DNA of 64,000 nt. It comes from Thalassolituus sp006212115 (GTDB lineage Bacteria > Pseudomonadota > Gammaproteobacteria > Pseudomonadales > Oceanobacteraceae). Made by a program: the position numbers and the translations under genes. The stretch is taken from assembly GCF_040372045.1 (NCBI RefSeq), contig NZ_BAABWH010000010.1; one strand, given 5' to 3'. The notes below the pieces were generated by a model that was not told the DNA's origin, ran no database searches, and saw only the letters and a program-made list of their open reading frames with translations. Shown here piece by piece: positions 53,805-62,152 of the stretch (the first letter of the stretch is position 1; each line of letters opens with the position of its first letter).

Positions 53805-53850
53805 TCGAAGTGTGGCTTTGGCGCATATTAATCACTATGTCACACTTCGA
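53805..53850. repeat. Inverted repeat before the GH3 gene
   Basis: TCGAAGTGTG (53805-53814) and CACACTTCGA (53841-53850) are exact reverse complements with a 26-base spacer. It lies in the 233-base gap between two minus-strand genes, near the end of the GNAT-like gene and 170 bases before the GH3 start. Could be a terminator or an operator; the T run expected of a terminator is missing. Confidence 0.6.
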
Positions 53851-53867
53851 GCCAGACAGCGCCGGTT

Positions 53868-54641
53868 TTATGCTGCCAAACGGCGGGTTTTCTTACGCGC
53901 ACCCGGGCGGATGCCAAGCGTGCTGCGTACCAGCTTCTTAAAGAACAGGCCGATCGTCGACATACCAATCTCTCCGATGCAGGGGAGTTCGGTGCCGCGA
54001 CGCCATTCTGGGTTGCGTTCTTCGAAGAAGCGAATGGCCTCGTTACTGGCGCGCATGCGTGGAGTGATGTCTGCGACATCCGCTTTCAGAGCGTGGTAGC
54101 CGTCACCGAAGTCGAGGATTTTTTCTTCTGCTTTGTAGTAGGACGGGTAGAGCTTATTGCAGTACTGCTCCATCAGACCTTCCATTTCATGATCGTGTTG
54201 GTCATGGCGTGGATAGAATCGCTGAAAGTTGTTGGCCATCAGCAGGTAGGTTTTGTAGCCCTTCGAAATCAGCAACCAGAACATTGGCGTGCTGGGACGC
54301 AGCATTTTTGCTTTCAACATTTTCATCGCAAACGCAGTGTGCAGGGTTTTATTCCCCCAGAACTCTGGTTCGACGATGGTGTCGCCCGTGAACACACCAA
54401 TCGCTTTCTTGCCTTGATGAATCAGTTCGACTTCGTTGTAGGTGCTGAATCCGACAATTTTATCGGTTGTCTTATTTTTCAGGATCATGACGCCTTTTTT
54501 CTCACTCATATCCTTAATAAAGGTTGAGAGATCGGCGTTTTCGTAGAAACGGGTGAAAATGCTGTGCATTTCGACAAGCTTCGCGATGTTTACTTTATTG
54601 ATTGGAAAGAAACGGCACGAAAGTTTCGCTTTTTTAGTCAT
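53868..54641 (-). CDS. GNAT-like protein, unrecognised subfamily
   Basis: 257 residues. Residues about 45-130 look like a GNAT core (KTTDKIVGFSTYNEVELIH; VEPEFWGNKTLHTAFAMKML), though the acetyl-CoA loop is weak. The rest is helical with a basic C-terminus (ARKKTRRLAA). Same strand as the GH3 gene but 233 bases upstream, so linked by position, not by overlap. AGGCTGCAATG-type start region is weak. Confidence 0.65.
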   Translation of the reverse strand: MTKKAKLSCRFFPINKVNIAKLVEMHSIFTRFYENADLSTFIKDMSEKKGVMILKNKTTDKIVGFSTYNEVELIHQGKKAIGVFTGDTIVEPEFWGNKTLHTAFAMKMLKAKMLRPSTPMFWLLISKGYKTYLLMANNFQRFYPRHDQHDHEMEGLMEQYCNKLYPSYYKAEEKILDFGDGYHALKADVADITPRMRASNEAIRFFEERNPEWRRGTELPCIGEIGMSTIGLFFKKLVRSTLGIRPGARKKTRRLAA

Positions 54642-55099
54642 TGCAGCCTCGATATTTTCTTATTTTTTTTATAACCGCCTCGCCTGACAGGTCGGGCAGT
54701 GTCTGCAATCCGTTGGGAGACTCGATGGTCTGAGTGCTCTTGTCCTCAATCTCATCCGGGGCCAGCGGCCGGGACAACATTGTTAGTGCTCATTGATACT
54801 GTGAACTTATGTTAATTATATTTGCTGGGTCGTTACCAGCGTTTTAAATAACGTATCAGCAAGGGGCTCCTCCCTAATGTGACACAGGTCAAAATCATGA
54901 CACGAGAGGGTGATTGTATGCCAAAAACAACCCTTTTGGCTTTACAGAACCTTTAGTTTGGCGTGATAGGTTGCGTTGTTACTCTGTCAGATTAGTTGAG
55001 GCAAACGACTTGTGCAGGTCGAAATCGTGTCACTTTGTTGCAACCCCTTACCGCCTCCCTACAATAGCCGCTGATTTGAAATTCGTGGATATCCCTCTC
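54642..55099. other. Intergenic region before glmU
   Basis: 458 bases between divergent genes. On the minus strand TATAAT (54815-54820 as ATTATA) could serve the GNAT-like gene. Two similar words, CAGGTCAAAATCATGACAC (54885-54903) and CAGGTCGAAATCGTGTCAC (55015-55033), share 15 of 19 bases. On the plus strand TTGCAA (55038-55043) and TACAAT (55060-55065), 16 bases apart, are the likely glmU promoter. No convincing gene is seen here. Confidence 0.5.
55038..55065 (+). promoter_or_regulatory. Probable glmU promoter
   Basis: TTGCAA and TACAAT with 16-base spacing, about 35 bases before the glmU ATG. Judged by eye. Confidence 0.5.
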
Positions 55100-56458
55100 A
55101 TGACACTGGCTGTTGTAACTCTGGCTGCGGGCAAAGGCTCGCGCATGAAATCTGACTTACCTAAGGTACTGCATAAGTTGGCTGGCAAACCAATGCTGGA
55201 TCACGTTTTGACTGCCGCGCAGACGCTGGGTGAGGCAACTCAGCATGTGGTGATTGGTCACGGGGCAGAGGAAGTACGGAAAGCCTTTCCTGACGCTGAG
55301 CTCAAATGGGCTATTCAGGCAGAACAAAAGGGGACGGGGCACGCGGTGGCTCAGGCGTTACCTGATATTGCCGATGATGCTCTGGTTCTGGTGTTGTACG
55401 GTGATGTTCCATTAATAAAGCCCACTACGCTTTCTGCTCTGGTGGATGCAGCTCAGAATGCGCTGGCCTTGTTGACGGTCACTCTGGATGACCCCACCGG
55501 TTACGGGCGGATTGTGCGGAACGACGAAGGCGCGGTGCAGGCGATTGTTGAGCACAAGGACGCGACGGATGCGCAGCGTCAGATCAGAGAAGTGAACACC
55601 GGCATTATGGCGTTGCCTGCGCGCTTCCTGAAAGTCTGGCTGCCGAAACTGTCTGCAGATAATGCTCAGGGTGAATACTACCTGACGGATGTGATTGCCA
55701 TGGCAGTAAGCGATAACGTTCCGGTGACCGCGCTGCATCCCGCCTCCGAGACCGAAGTAGAGGGCGTTAACGATCGCCGTCAGCTAGCGGCTCTAGAGCG
55801 GGTCTTTCAATGTCAGATCGCCGATGAGCTCATGGCTCAGGGCGTTGCTTTGGCAGATCCATCCAGAATTGACGTGCGAGGAACGCTGAAAGTTGGCCGT
55901 AATGTCAGCATTGATGTGGGCTGTGTTTTTGAAGGTGACGTTGAATTGGGTGACGACGTGCAGGTAGGTGCTTACAACGTCATCCGCAATAGCCGTATTG
56001 GCCAGGGCGTGAGTATTGAGACTTTCTGCCACATAGAGGAAGCGGTGGTGGCACAGGCTTGTAATGTCGGCCCTTATGCCCGTTTGCGTCCCGGGGCGGA
56101 CCTTGCTGACGGTGCGCGCGTTGGTAACTTCTGTGAAGTGAAAAAGTCGCAGATAGGGAAAGGCTCAAAGGTCAACCATCTGACTTACATTGGCGACGCC
56201 ACAATCGGAGAAGGCGCAAACATCGGCGCAGGCACCATCACCTGCAACTACGATGGCGTAAATAAATTCCGTACCGAAATTGGCGACGGCGCCTTTATCG
56301 GATCGAATTCGGCCTTAGTGGCCCCCGTTGTTATTGGCGACGGTGCAACCGTTGCAGCGGGCTCGACAGTGACAAAAGACGTTGGCAGTGAAGAACTGGC
56401 CGTTGCGCGAGGTAAGCAGCGCAACATCGGTGGCTGGAAGAAACCGACAAAAGACTGA
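55100..56458 (+). CDS. glmU: Bifunctional UDP-GlcNAc pyrophosphorylase / GlcN-1-P acetyltransferase
   Basis: 452 residues (E. coli 456) from the ATG at 55100. N-terminal uridylyltransferase LAAGKGSRMKSDLPKVLH and GTGHAVAQALP; C-terminal left-handed beta helix with repeated hexapeptides (IGDATIGEGANIGAGTITCN). Makes UDP-GlcNAc for peptidoglycan and LPS. The longer frame upstream is not supported. Confidence 0.97.
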   Translation: MTLAVVTLAAGKGSRMKSDLPKVLHKLAGKPMLDHVLTAAQTLGEATQHVVIGHGAEEVRKAFPDAELKWAIQAEQKGTGHAVAQALPDIADDALVLVLYGDVPLIKPTTLSALVDAAQNALALLTVTLDDPTGYGRIVRNDEGAVQAIVEHKDATDAQRQIREVNTGIMALPARFLKVWLPKLSADNAQGEYYLTDVIAMAVSDNVPVTALHPASETEVEGVNDRRQLAALERVFQCQIADELMAQGVALADPSRIDVRGTLKVGRNVSIDVGCVFEGDVELGDDVQVGAYNVIRNSRIGQGVSIETFCHIEEAVVAQACNVGPYARLRPGADLADGARVGNFCEVKKSQIGKGSKVNHLTYIGDATIGEGANIGAGTITCNYDGVNKFRTEIGDGAFIGSNSALVAPVVIGDGATVAAGSTVTKDVGSEELAVARGKQRNIGGWKKPTKD

Positions 56459-56471
56459 TTAGCCAACACCG

Positions 56472-56493
56472 GGCTGGTGCAACTTTGCCAGCC
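56472..56493. terminator. Weak hairpin between glmU and the CBS gene
   Basis: GGCTGG and CCAGCC pair over a 10-base loop between two convergent genes. No T run, so only a weak terminator call. Confidence 0.3.
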
Positions 56494-56525
56494 TGACTCC
56501 CACCTCTGATAGGCCAATTTTAGAC

Positions 56526-56942
56526 TCAGTCGAGCAGCTCAATCGCGAGTCGAACAAAGTCCTGCGATGTCACTATGCCTTCTAGCTGGCCATCATCGTT
56601 GGCGACCAGCAAGCAGCCTTCTTTTTCTTTCCTGAGTTGCTCGCCCGCGTCTTTCAGGCTGGTATTGGCCGGTAAGGTTTCCAGTTGTTTCTCAAGGCAA
56701 TCAATCACCGGGGTTTTCGCCAGGTAATCCTGCAAATGATGCGCGCCAAATTTATCTGTGATGCGGAACGCTTCCCGAAGAAACTCTTTCTGGCTGAGTA
56801 CTCCGGCAATACCACCGTTTTCGTTGATAACGGGAATATGCCGCACATGGTGCTCACGCATCAGCAGTTCGGCATCCCGTAACGTACTCTCCGCATTCAA
56901 GGTATGAACGCCGCGAGTCATGATGTCACTGACGGTCTTCAT
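56526..56942 (-). CDS. CBS-domain pair protein
   Basis: 138 residues, two CBS domains (residues about 7-60 and 75-135): MREHHVRHIPVINENGGIAGVLSQKEFLREA and LRKEKEGCLLVANDDGQLEGIVTSQDFVRLA. Binds adenosine nucleotides in many members and works as an energy sensor. No fused effector domain. Convergent with glmU. Confidence 0.88.
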   Translation of the reverse strand: MKTVSDIMTRGVHTLNAESTLRDAELLMREHHVRHIPVINENGGIAGVLSQKEFLREAFRITDKFGAHHLQDYLAKTPVIDCLEKQLETLPANTSLKDAGEQLRKEKEGCLLVANDDGQLEGIVTSQDFVRLAIELLD

Positions 56943-57066
56943 GGCTGTTTTTCTCGGTTGTTGATGAATCTCATTTTTCAGTAAAGCACGAAACCCATGA
57001 GCTGCTATTCTGAGAACAGATAGTCACGACGTCGCACTATTCACCTCGATATCGACAGGAGGGTCC

Positions 57067-57363
57067 ATGAGTTTTTCAGACAGTATCCGCAACTACTACG
57101 AGCAGATGGTGGCAGAGGAAATCGTCGCGCAACTCAACGCGGCAGGGAGAGAGGCGGATACGGACAACATGGCGGATATCGCCTGTGTTGCATTGAATCG
57201 TTTACCGCCCAAATACATCCGCTACGAAGTTGATATGGCGTTCTATATGTCACCGGATGAACTGGTGATGACCCGACAGCGAGTACGTGATGGCGTTGCT
57301 GATGCCATTCGTTTTGTCGACGCGCACCGCCGTGACGACGATCTTGGAAATGACATCGCCTGA
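57067..57363 (+). CDS. ComFB-family protein
   Basis: 98 residues. Matches late competence ComFB in length and pattern: IRNYYEQMVAEEIVAQL and CVALNRLPPKYIRYEVDMAFYMSP. The Cys pair of some members is reduced. Strong AGGAGGG ribosome site. Homologues in cyanobacteria have been linked to cyclic dinucleotide binding. Divergent to the CBS gene, 76 bases before a two-component system. Confidence 0.8.
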   Translation: MSFSDSIRNYYEQMVAEEIVAQLNAAGREADTDNMADIACVALNRLPPKYIRYEVDMAFYMSPDELVMTRQRVRDGVADAIRFVDAHRRDDDLGNDIA

Positions 57364-57439
57364 CGGGCGTATTATTGTAAAGACTGGATAGACAGTATTG
57401 GCAGGCAATGTGTGCGCTGCCCCATGGAGTAAAAGAATA

Positions 57440-58135
57440 ATGAATATCTTATTGGTGGACGATGATACTGAGCTGACGGCTCTGCTTGCCCGATACCTTG
57501 AGAGAGAATTGTTTAAGGTCACTGCTGTTCACACTGCCGAAGAAGGGTTGGCCGAGGCCTTGAGTGGTCGTTATCAGGCGGTTGTGCTGGATGTCATGCT
57601 ACCCGGCGGAAGCGGTATCGATATTCTTGGTCAGATCCGCTCCCGTAGTGATGTGCCCGTACTGATGCTGACAGCCAAGGGCGACGAAATGGATCGTATT
57701 GAAGGTCTCGAAACGGGTGCCGACGATTATATTCCTAAGCCCTGCAATCCGCGCGAGCTGTCTGCCCGGTTGCGCTCTATTCTGCGTCGGGGACGATCAG
57801 CTGATGTCACTTCGGCCATGCTCGATCTGGAAGATCTGTCGATCGACTTTGACAAGCATCTGGTACATCGCGCTGGTGAAGAGCTGGAACTGACGGTCAC
57901 GGAATTCAATATTCTTGGCGTGCTGGCGCGTGAGGCCGGTAAAGTCGTCGACAAGAACCGGCTTGCTGAGCAGTCCATGCAGCGTTCTCTGACCCTGTTT
58001 GACCGAAGTCTGGATATGCACCTGAGTAATCTGCGTAAGAAACTGGGGCCGTCGCCCGGCGGTGAACAGCGCATCAAAACGATTCGCGGTGTCGGATACA
58101 TGTACCAGCTTGGGCAGGAATCGACTGAAGCCTGA
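57440..58135 (+). CDS. OmpR-family response regulator, CpxR-like
   Basis: 231 residues from the ATG at 57440. Receiver domain with acidic pair DDD at 7-9, phosphorylated Asp51 (VVLDVMLPGGSG) and Lys in YIPKPCNPRE. Winged-helix DNA-binding domain with VTEFNILGVLAREAGKVV and RTIRGVGYMY-like end. Overlaps the kinase gene by one base (TGATG). Confidence 0.92.
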   Translation: MNILLVDDDTELTALLARYLERELFKVTAVHTAEEGLAEALSGRYQAVVLDVMLPGGSGIDILGQIRSRSDVPVLMLTAKGDEMDRIEGLETGADDYIPKPCNPRELSARLRSILRRGRSADVTSAMLDLEDLSIDFDKHLVHRAGEELELTVTEFNILGVLAREAGKVVDKNRLAEQSMQRSLTLFDRSLDMHLSNLRKKLGPSPGGEQRIKTIRGVGYMYQLGQESTEA

Positions 58136-59487
58136 TGCGCAGTGTTTTTGTAAAAATCTATCTGGCTTTTATGGTGACCGCGCTGGTAACGACGGCGGTG
58201 ACCATCACTATGGCGGCGTACTATCGTCAGTGGTCAAACGATTCGGTCAATCTGATTGCCCCCACAGGTGGATACATTTCCGCAGCGGAATTGATTCTGC
58301 AGCAAGGCGGAGAGCCCTTGTTGTTGGAATGGCTGCTGCGTTTTGAGCGCCACCCTAGCGTGAATGCCTACGTGTTTGATGCTCAGGGGCTCAGCTTGTT
58401 GCCCAACCCGCCTGCTACCGTTCTGGATTATGCGTTTTCTGCAGACAGTTATGAGGCTCAGGTTAATCCGCTGAGTCGTTCTGAGATTCTGGTGAAGGCC
58501 CCTATCGAGAGTGTGCAGGGCCAAGTCTACCTTCTTGTTGTTGAGTTTATGCACCCGCTGGTGGTGTTCAACCTTCCTGCCTACCTCGGCTGGGGGTTAT
58601 TGGCGTCCTTCCTGATTTTTGCCGTCTGGAGCCTTATATTGTCGGGCTACCTGACCCGGCCTGTCCGATATATGCAGCAGACCGTACGGGCTTTTGCTAA
58701 CGGTGACTGGCGCGCCCGAATGGATGAGCGCTCGTTACGGCGACGTGATGAATTGGGTGAGCTCAGTCGCGAGTTTAATCATATGGCTGGGTATATTGAA
58801 CGTCTGATACACGATCAGAAGCAGCTGGTCAGCGATGTATCTCATGAGTTGCGTTCGCCTCTGGCGCGCAGTACGGTCGCCCTCGAGCTCGCGAGGCTGG
58901 ATGCCGCCCCGGATCAGGAAGAACACCTCGATCGTATTGAACTCGAAACCCAGCGTCTTAACGAAATGATTGAAGACCTGTTGAACATGGCGAAGTTGGA
59001 TACGCAACAGGACCACAGTCACTGGGGGGATGTACATTGCGATAACGTTCTTCAGCAAGTCGTCGAGGACGCTCGGTTTGAACACCCTGATAGTGTGCTT
59101 AACCTGACGCTGTCCGATGGCCTACCGCCCGTTCACGGGGATCGTAAACTACTGAAATCCGCATTTGAAAACATCACCCGAAACGCACTACTGCATACCG
59201 TCGAGGGCACTAGTGTCGACATCTCTGTCCGGTTGAAGAACGACGGGCTCAGAATCGTGATCCGGGATCATGGACCGGGTGTGCCGGAAGACAAACTCGA
59301 TGATCTGTTGCGTCCGTTTGTGCGTGCAGAAACTGCTCGTGAACGTTTGGGAAGCGGCCACCGGGGCTTTGGCCTTGGGCTTGCGATTGCGCATCGGGTT
59401 GTGTCCCATCATCGTGGCCGGATAAGTCTGAAAAATCACCGCGACGGTGGCCTGATGGTCTCTATTCAGCTGCCACTGATGGCCTGA
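58135..59487 (+). CDS. Sensor histidine kinase, CpxA-like
   Basis: 450 residues. Two membrane helices (about 8-29 and 150-172) around a short periplasmic domain of 120 residues, HAMP (about 173-225), His box with His237 (VSDVSHELRSPLARS), N box FENITRNALLHT, G boxes DHGPGVPE and GHRGFGLGLAIA. CpxA-like layout, sensing envelope stress is an inference. Paired with the regulator above. Confidence 0.92.
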   Translation: MRSVFVKIYLAFMVTALVTTAVTITMAAYYRQWSNDSVNLIAPTGGYISAAELILQQGGEPLLLEWLLRFERHPSVNAYVFDAQGLSLLPNPPATVLDYAFSADSYEAQVNPLSRSEILVKAPIESVQGQVYLLVVEFMHPLVVFNLPAYLGWGLLASFLIFAVWSLILSGYLTRPVRYMQQTVRAFANGDWRARMDERSLRRRDELGELSREFNHMAGYIERLIHDQKQLVSDVSHELRSPLARSTVALELARLDAAPDQEEHLDRIELETQRLNEMIEDLLNMAKLDTQQDHSHWGDVHCDNVLQQVVEDARFEHPDSVLNLTLSDGLPPVHGDRKLLKSAFENITRNALLHTVEGTSVDISVRLKNDGLRIVIRDHGPGVPEDKLDDLLRPFVRAETARERLGSGHRGFGLGLAIAHRVVSHHRGRISLKNHRDGGLMVSIQLPLMA

Positions 59488-59582
59488 GACGTCCTCTTTA
59501 CGCAGCGTTTACTTCTATGCGCTGTAATAAATTGTATCGCTGCCGTTACAATACTACCGGTTAATATTAAGCAGGTAGTATT

Positions 59583-59873
59583 GTGCGCTTACTCTTTTTA
59601 CTTACAGTGATGGCATCGTCGATGACGGTGTGGGCGAACCCTCCACAAGGTGGCGCACGCCCGGAAATGACCATCGAGTGGAATAACGCCCTACCTGAAC
59701 AACGCCAGGCGCTGGATAGTTTTTATCAGGCGCTGCAGCAAATGCCCCCCGGCGCAGGGTCGCCCGACCTGAATGAGCGCCAACGCCATCTGGAACAACT
59801 GCGCGATATGTCATCAGAGCAGCGTCAGGAGATGTTCCGTAATTTCGTACAGGGCGCGGAAGCGAATCGTTAA
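59583..59873 (+). CDS. Small exported protein with LTxxQ-like repeats
   Basis: 96 residues, GTG start at 59583, signal peptide ending VWA. The mature part is helical with PEQRQALDSFYQALQQM and MSSEQRQEMFRNFVQ, recalling the LTxxQ motifs of CpxP/Spy or DUF3106 proteins. Being directly behind a CpxRA-like pair, it may be its periplasmic partner. Start chosen for the signal peptide; ribosome site weak. Confidence 0.65.
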   Translation: MRLLFLLTVMASSMTVWANPPQGGARPEMTIEWNNALPEQRQALDSFYQALQQMPPGAGSPDLNERQRHLEQLRDMSSEQRQEMFRNFVQGAEANR

Positions 59874-59946
59874 CGCCGTCATTTCGGCAATGGACAAATC
59901 TAACTCAGCCGATACAGTGTTGCCCGTCTAACATCGGGAAACCAGA

Positions 59947-60981
59947 ATGAAAACACGTATCACAGAACTCTTCGGCATCGAGGCTCCCCTGGTACTTCCG
60001 GGAATGAGCTGGATTTCTACCCCTCAACTCGTCGCAGCCGTATCTAACGCCGGCGGTCTGGGCATTCTGGCCAGTGGCCCTCTCACCCCTGAAGAAACCC
60101 GAGCGTCGATTCGTGAAATCCGTGAACTGACGGATAAGCCTTTTGGTGTTGGCGTCACGCTGTTGATGCCCGGTGCCAAAGAGAACGCCATGATTGCTCT
60201 GGAAGAGAAAGTCCCTGTGATTAACTTCTCTCTGGGTAAAGGCGATTGGCTGGTTAAAAAGGCGCACGAGTACGGCGGCAAAGTGATCGCCACCGTGGTC
60301 TCTGAAAAGCACGCATTATCTGCACAAAGCATTGGTGCTGACGCCTTGCTGGTAACCGGGCACGAAGCCGCTGCACACGGCGGTGATGTCACTTCACTTG
60401 TATTAGTACCTTCGATTGCGAGCAAAGTGGATATCCCTGTGATCGCAACGGGTGGTTTCGCTGACGCACGCGGCCTGATGGCGGCACTGTCTCTGGGAGC
60501 AGAAGCCGTAGCAATGGGATCTCGTTTCGCAACCAGCGCGGAAAGCCCACTACACAACCACGTTAAAGAAACCGTGGTGAAAAAGTCCGAGCAAGACACC
60601 ATCTACTCCAATAATTTTGATGGTTTGTGGGCTCGCGTGATGAAGACACCGCGCGCCGAGAAAGAAACCAAGAAGCCAATGAACCTGATCATGGCCGCAA
60701 AAGAAGCGACCAAAGCAGCGAAGATCGTCAAGCAACCGGTATGGAAAATTATGCTGGGCATGTTGGTCATGCTGGATAAGATCAAGCTGCTCGCCTACTT
60801 TGGCGCCAGCGTGCCGCGCCTGCAGGCAGCGACGATCAAAGGTGATCTGGATGAGGGTGTACAGTTTATTGGCCAGACCCAAGGCTTGATTGAGGACATC
60901 CCAACAGTTCAGGAGTTGGTGGATCGCATTCAGGCGGATGCCAAAGCGATGCACGAAAGCAATCAGCGCTTCTTCTCTTAA
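59947..60981 (+). CDS. Nitronate monooxygenase (NPD family)
   Basis: 344 residues. FMN-binding TIM-barrel: start ITELFGIEAPLVLPGMSWISTPQLVAAV, VTGHEAAAHGGDVTSLVLVP, IPVIATGGFADARGLMAALSLGAEAVAMGSRF. Oxidises nitronates such as propionate-3-nitronate. Alternative reading as enoyl-ACP reductase II (FabK) is possible. Followed by a hairpin. Confidence 0.88.
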   Translation: MKTRITELFGIEAPLVLPGMSWISTPQLVAAVSNAGGLGILASGPLTPEETRASIREIRELTDKPFGVGVTLLMPGAKENAMIALEEKVPVINFSLGKGDWLVKKAHEYGGKVIATVVSEKHALSAQSIGADALLVTGHEAAAHGGDVTSLVLVPSIASKVDIPVIATGGFADARGLMAALSLGAEAVAMGSRFATSAESPLHNHVKETVVKKSEQDTIYSNNFDGLWARVMKTPRAEKETKKPMNLIMAAKEATKAAKIVKQPVWKIMLGMLVMLDKIKLLAYFGASVPRLQAATIKGDLDEGVQFIGQTQGLIEDIPTVQELVDRIQADAKAMHESNQRFFS

Positions 60982-60993
60982 AGCGATATCACT

Positions 60994-61026
60994 CTGGGTA
61001 TTTCATTCTAATAATGAAATACCCAG
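60994..61026 (+). terminator. Hairpin behind the nitronate monooxygenase gene
   Basis: A perfect 14-bp stem CTGGGTATTTCATT (60994-61007) / AATGAAATACCCAG (61013-61026) with a 5-base loop. The following bases are only partly T-rich. Confidence 0.7.
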
Positions 61027-61216
61027 TCTTCTCACGTTTCCGCCTACTTCTAAAGAATGACCCTGTCCGAATAACGCACTCAGCTGTGTTGTTCTTTTGT
61101 AATCCTGTCCTGATAAGCCTGTCGCTGACCGCATAAGCCGTTTTTCAGAACAGATCAATTCTTATACTGATTTTGCTTCTACGCACCAAATAAAAATAAC
61201 AGGGTGAAATCAGACA

Positions 61217-62152
61217 ATGAAAAAATATCTCCTGATGGCGTCAGCCATCTTCGCATTTTCTGCGGAAACGCATGCCATGTCCGAGACCATGACAACCGGG
61301 TATACAGAAACGAAATATCCGATCGTACTGGTCCACGGTTTTCTTGGTTTTGAGCAGTTAGTTGGCGTTGACTACTGGTACAAAATTCCCGAAACGCTTC
61401 AACAGGATGGTGCCGAGGTATTTATCGCAACGGTATCGAATACGAATTATCCAGAAGTCCGCGGTGAACAATTAATTGAGCAAATTGAAGAAGTGCTGGC
61501 TATTACCGGAGCAGAAAAAGTTAATTTGATTGGCCATAGTCATGGTGGCCCGACTACGCGTTATGCGGGTTCTGTACGTCCTGATATTGTTGCGTCTGTG
61601 TCATCAATATCGGGCGTGAACAAAGGGACCGTCGTTGCAGATACCTTGATGGAGTGGTCCGATAATTCAGAAGTATTTGGCGATGCATTTGAGGTATTTA
61701 TTTCTGGAATTTCGCAATTTATTTCGTTTGCCTCGGGAAGTGATTTACCGCTTGCGCCAGTAGAGTCCGTACGCTCGATGACGACAGAAGCATCCATTGT
61801 ATTTAATGCGGCGCATCCGGGTGGTATCCCTGATAGTGAATGTGGTGAGGGCGACTATGAATACAATGGAGTGCGCTATTACTCCTGGGCGGGTGCTAAG
61901 CCTTTGACTAATATCCTTGATCCATTGGAGCCAATCACGATCGCGTTCTCTCAGTTCTTCCCGGAGGGCGTGGCAAATGATGGGTTCGTTGATCCCTGTA
62001 CCAGTAACCTTGGTATGGTGATCCGTAACGACTTCGCGATGACACATCTCGATGAGGTGAATCAGATGTTAGGGCTTCATGCCATCAATGAGACGGACCC
62101 GCTTACCGTGTTTCGTACTCACGCTAATCGTCTGAAAAACGCGGGGCTATAA
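61217..62152 (+). CDS. lipA: Triacylglycerol lipase, family I.1/I.2
   Basis: 311 residues with signal peptide of about 20 residues. VHGFLGFEQL oxyanion region, nucleophile GHSHGG (Ser108), Asp255 (NDGFVDPC), His277 (THLDEVNQ). Cys209 and Cys261 are placed as the disulfide of Pseudomonas lipases. Secreted, depends on the foldase encoded next. The stop overlaps the foldase ATG (TAATG). Confidence 0.93.
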   Translation: MKKYLLMASAIFAFSAETHAMSETMTTGYTETKYPIVLVHGFLGFEQLVGVDYWYKIPETLQQDGAEVFIATVSNTNYPEVRGEQLIEQIEEVLAITGAEKVNLIGHSHGGPTTRYAGSVRPDIVASVSSISGVNKGTVVADTLMEWSDNSEVFGDAFEVFISGISQFISFASGSDLPLAPVESVRSMTTEASIVFNAAHPGGIPDSECGEGDYEYNGVRYYSWAGAKPLTNILDPLEPITIAFSQFFPEGVANDGFVDPCTSNLGMVIRNDFAMTHLDEVNQMLGLHAINETDPLTVFRTHANRLKNAGL

